Positions 13,104 to 14,588 of a DNA stretch of 14,588 bases are shown piece after piece. Source of the stretch: Hominisplanchenecus_A murintestinalis. Lineage in GTDB: Bacteria > Bacillota > Clostridia > Lachnospirales > Lachnospiraceae. The first letter of the stretch is position 1. Each line of letters starts with the position of its first letter. The stretch is taken from contig NZ_CALPCM010000050.1 in assembly GCF_943193015.1 (NCBI RefSeq), positions 1 to 14,588 of the forward strand. The letters are read 5' to 3'. The position numbers and the translations under genes were made by a program. The notes under the pieces are model-generated. The model searched no databases. It was not told the origin of the DNA and worked only from the letters and a program-made list of their open reading frames with translations.

Positions 13104-13380
13104 AGAGATGGTTTAACCATTCGGATGCCAATTGCGGTTTGTTGGGGAGTTTATCGCTTGCGCCGGACAGTTATGGAACTGCTAGTGCTCCATGTTTACG
13201 CTGGACGGTCACGGAACCGACAGCTCCCCAGATGTGTGTTGGCTGGCGGCATCGTTTGTTTGCTGAACCGTAAGCATTGACCAGTTTACCGTGGTGTCCA
13301 GTGCCGTCCTATTCAGCGGTGGTTATTCGGTTTTCATGTGAGCCGGATTTTATTTGCCCCAGTGTTATTTTTTGCCGCAA
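13104..13380 (+). other. Non-coding stretch with internal repeats, identity unknown
   Basis: No gene with a ribosome site is visible in these 277 bases. An ATG-started frame at 13125-13280 (51 codons) has none. TGGGGAG (13143-13149) and CTCCCCA (13224-13230) form an inverted repeat enclosing two near-copies of a 19-base segment (13161-13179 and 13199-13217), identical at 15 positions with only transitions between them. The stretch is richer in G+C than the sequence that follows it. It may be a structured RNA, a mobile-element remnant or a decayed gene. Confidence 0.4.
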
Positions 13381-13680
13381 TTACAGCAAATAATTATTTT
13401 CACGGTTTGCAATTTGTAAACCGACTAACTTGTAGGTTGCATATCCTCCCATGACCAGCGGCTCTGATTTGCAAATTTCTTCTGCTTCTTCACGACTCTC
13501 TGTTTTTAGGATATACATACCTGCCATTCCCGGATAACCTTTAAAGACACCGCAGATTTCCAGCTTTCCTTCATCGTCCAGCTTTCTTATATTCTCAACG
13601 TGTTCCATAACTATCTGCTTTGTCATTTTATTATAGGTCTTGCTTTTCTCAATCATCATCATGTACATTAATTTTTCCAT
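13381..13680 (-). CDS. YCII-family (YciI-like) small protein
   Basis: 99 residues, the size of YCII / DGPF-type proteins with a ferredoxin-like alpha-beta fold related to muconolactone isomerase. The middle part matches the family pattern: MTKQIVMEHVENIRKLDDEGKLEICGVFKGYPGMAGMYILKTESREEAEEICKSEPLVMGGYATYKLVGL, with the His-containing helix (EHVENIRKL), a strand, EEAEEI, and the SEPLVMGGYA segment. The family's enzymatic role is generally unclear. AGGAG (complement, 13690-13694) and a good promoter support the start at 13680. It is divergent from the HTH-WYL regulator, which may control it. Confidence 0.85.
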   Translation of the reverse strand: MEKLMYMMMIEKSKTYNKMTKQIVMEHVENIRKLDDEGKLEICGVFKGYPGMAGMYILKTESREEAEEICKSEPLVMGGYATYKLVGLQIANRENNYLL

Positions 13681-13726
13681 ACGATTTTCTCCTTTACATT
13701 TTATGAGGATTCACTGAGAGTATTGT

Positions 13727-13755
13727 ATTATATTTACCTGGCAATAGCAATACAA
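13727..13755 (-). promoter_or_regulatory. Sigma-A promoter of the YCII-family gene
   Basis: On the minus strand TTGTAT (13755-13750) and TATAAT (13732-13727) are separated by 17 bases. The leader is about 40 nt and holds AGGAG. Confidence 0.75.
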
Positions 13756-13811
13756 GCTGCAAATAGCAGCCGGCGTTAGTGTAATCTGATTTCCAATTCC
13801 GGAAAAATCAG
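13756..13811 (+). other. Two small hairpins in the divergent intergenic region
   Basis: GCTGC-AAATA-GCAGC (13756-13770) and CTGATTT ... AAATCAG (13786-13792 and 13805-13811, extended by CC/GG) can each form a stem. Neither is followed by a T-tract. They could be regulator sites near the YCII promoter or chance. Confidence 0.3.
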
Positions 13812-13856
13812 TGCGGGGGGAGTGTGGCAGCTACAGGGTTTCGTTTTAATGCCATA

Positions 13857-13885
13857 TTGCATTTGGAACATGTATAGTTTATCAT
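13857..13885 (+). promoter_or_regulatory. Promoter of the HTH-WYL regulator gene
   Basis: TTGCAT at 13857-13862 and TATCAT at 13880-13885 are separated by 17 bases. The predicted start near 13892 falls inside the palindrome at 13887-13913. Confidence 0.6.
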
Positions 13886-13886
13886 A

Positions 13887-13913
13887 GAATAGTGACAAGA
13901 GCTGTCACTATTC
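13887..13913 (+). promoter_or_regulatory. Palindromic operator, 11-bp half-sites
   Basis: GAATAGTGACA (13887-13897), spacer AGAGC, TGTCACTATTC (13903-13913): a perfect 11-bp inverted repeat placed just after the -10 and over the probable transcription start. Its centre and length fit a dimeric repressor site. Autoregulation by the gene that follows is the simplest reading. In RNA it would be a stable hairpin in the leader just before the ribosome site. Confidence 0.7.
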
Positions 13914-13929
13914 GGAAAGGAGTTCAAAA

Positions 13930-14588
13930 ATGTCAAAAGCAGAACGGCTTATCGAAATGATGATAACAATAAATGCAAAAAAAGATTTTACAGTAGGCGA
14001 ATTGGCAAATGAATTTTCTGTATCAAAAAGAACCATACTGCGTGACTTGCAGGAATTGGAGCAGGCGGGCTTCCCTCTTTACTCCGAAGTCGGGGCGGCG
14101 GGTGGCTATCATATCTTAAAAGAACGCATTTTGCCGCCTATTGCTTTTTCAGAAAGCGAAGCAAAAGCTATTTTTTTTGCCTGTCAAGCCTTGCAATATC
14201 ACCGCGACCTGCCGTTTGAACAGGAAACCATATCCGTCTTAAAAAAATTTTTGAATTGCCTGCCATTAGATATGCAAAACAGTATCACGCAGATTCAAAA
14301 CAAGGTTGTATTTTGGATTCCAGACAGACATTGCGATTCACCATTGCTTAAATCAATGTTTCTTGTTGCCATAAACCGCCATGCCGCAACAATACGATAT
14401 TCGTCAACATATTCTGAAAGCACGCGTACAATTATACCTATCGGCTTATATGCCATGAATGGACTTTGGTATTGCCCTGCGTATTGTACAACAGCAAATC
14501 AAATCAGAGTGTTCCGGGTTGACCGTATCAAAGAAATCATAGAGGAAAAGCCCTATCCAAAAGGAAAATACCCTATTCCTGCGTCAAT
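13930..14588 (+). CDS. HTH and WYL domain transcriptional regulator, 3' end outside the window
   Basis: 219 complete codons are visible and the frame is still open at the window end. AAAGGAG (13916-13922) supports the ATG. Residues about 1-60 form a DeoR/HTH_11 winged helix (AERLIEMMITINAKKDFTVGELANEFSVSKRTILRDLQELEQAGFPLYSE, wing GAAGGYHI). A middle helical part (about 75-135) follows. From about 148 a WYL domain begins (AATIRYSSTYSESTRTIIPIGLYAMNGLWYCPAYC ... RVFRVDRIKEI), in which Trp-Tyr-Cys takes the place of the usual W-Y-L. WYL regulators of the YafY type usually bind a ligand or nucleic acid with this domain. About 80-100 residues are expected to be missing. Confidence 0.9.
   Translation, partial: MSKAERLIEMMITINAKKDFTVGELANEFSVSKRTILRDLQELEQAGFPLYSEVGAAGGYHILKERILPPIAFSESEAKAIFFACQALQYHRDLPFEQETISVLKKFLNCLPLDMQNSITQIQNKVVFWIPDRHCDSPLLKSMFLVAINRHAATIRYSSTYSESTRTIIPIGLYAMNGLWYCPAYCTTANQIRVFRVDRIKEIIEEKPYPKGKYPIPAS

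Noticed and set aside
13125..13280. 51-codon ORF in the 3' intergenic region
   Set aside because: No ribosome site, all plus frames are open for long stretches here, and there is no recognisable domain. Kept only as part of the unexplained stretch.

Overview
The window looks like a chromosomal segment of a Gram-positive, anaerobic gut-type Clostridia member, most likely Lachnospiraceae. The evidence is indirect: strong AGGAGG-like ribosome sites, moderate-to-low GC, a RelQ-type alarmone synthetase, a PdxST pathway, a YARHG-domain protein, a lipoprotein with a [G-C] lipobox, and a PD-(D/E)XK (Rpn-type) transposase. The species cannot be named from the sequence alone.

Layout, left to right. 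(1) 1-1122: a possible tail of a truncated upstream gene, then a PD-(D/E)XK family transposase/nuclease closed by a long hairpin. (2) 1200-2762: a vitamin B6 operon, pdxS-pdxT, behind a promoter with repeated TGGACT-type half-sites. (3) 2781-4339, minus strand: a promoter, a small HPr-like protein without the active-site histidine, a terminator hairpin, then a MerR regulator fused to a SAM-dependent methyltransferase. (4) 4437-5640: a promoter, a secreted lipoprotein with a duplicated C-terminal module, and a terminator. (5) 5654-6352: a small (p)ppGpp synthetase starting only 14 nt after that terminator. (6) 6358-8847: an OmpR-type response regulator, its membrane histidine kinase and a 58-residue BFD-like [2Fe-2S] protein, tightly spaced. 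(7) 8849-9006: a 142-bp non-autonomous mobile element with perfect 14-bp terminal inverted repeats starting GTAA, flanked by a perfect 8-bp direct repeat. These are hallmarks of an IS66-family MITE. (8) 9028-13103: a promoter, then a zinc-ribbon membrane protein with a 33-bp tandem repeat array, a 48-residue zinc-ribbon ORF overlapping a YARHG-domain ORF in another frame, a membrane-anchored N-acetylmuramoyl-L-alanine amidase, and a membrane-anchored SxxK/SDN/KTG serine hydrolase. (9) 13104-13380: an unexplained non-coding stretch. (10) 13381-14588: a minus-strand YCII-family protein and a divergent, incomplete HTH-WYL regulator with a perfect 11-bp palindromic operator at its promoter.

How the genes fit together: regions 5 and 6 look like stress or envelope signalling (alarmone, two-component system, iron-sulfur protein). 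Region 8 looks like cell-envelope maintenance, since the amidase and serine hydrolase share the same architecture (one N-terminal membrane helix, an acidic Glu/Thr-rich stalk, an outside catalytic domain) and are 5 nt apart. Several genes sit immediately behind terminator-like hairpins without an obvious promoter of their own (the alarmone synthetase and the MerR-methyltransferase), which suggests read-through or attenuation control. The least ordinary items are the MITE with its nested palindromic end, the zinc-ribbon/YARHG frame break, the MerR-methyltransferase fusion and the stretch at 13104-13380.
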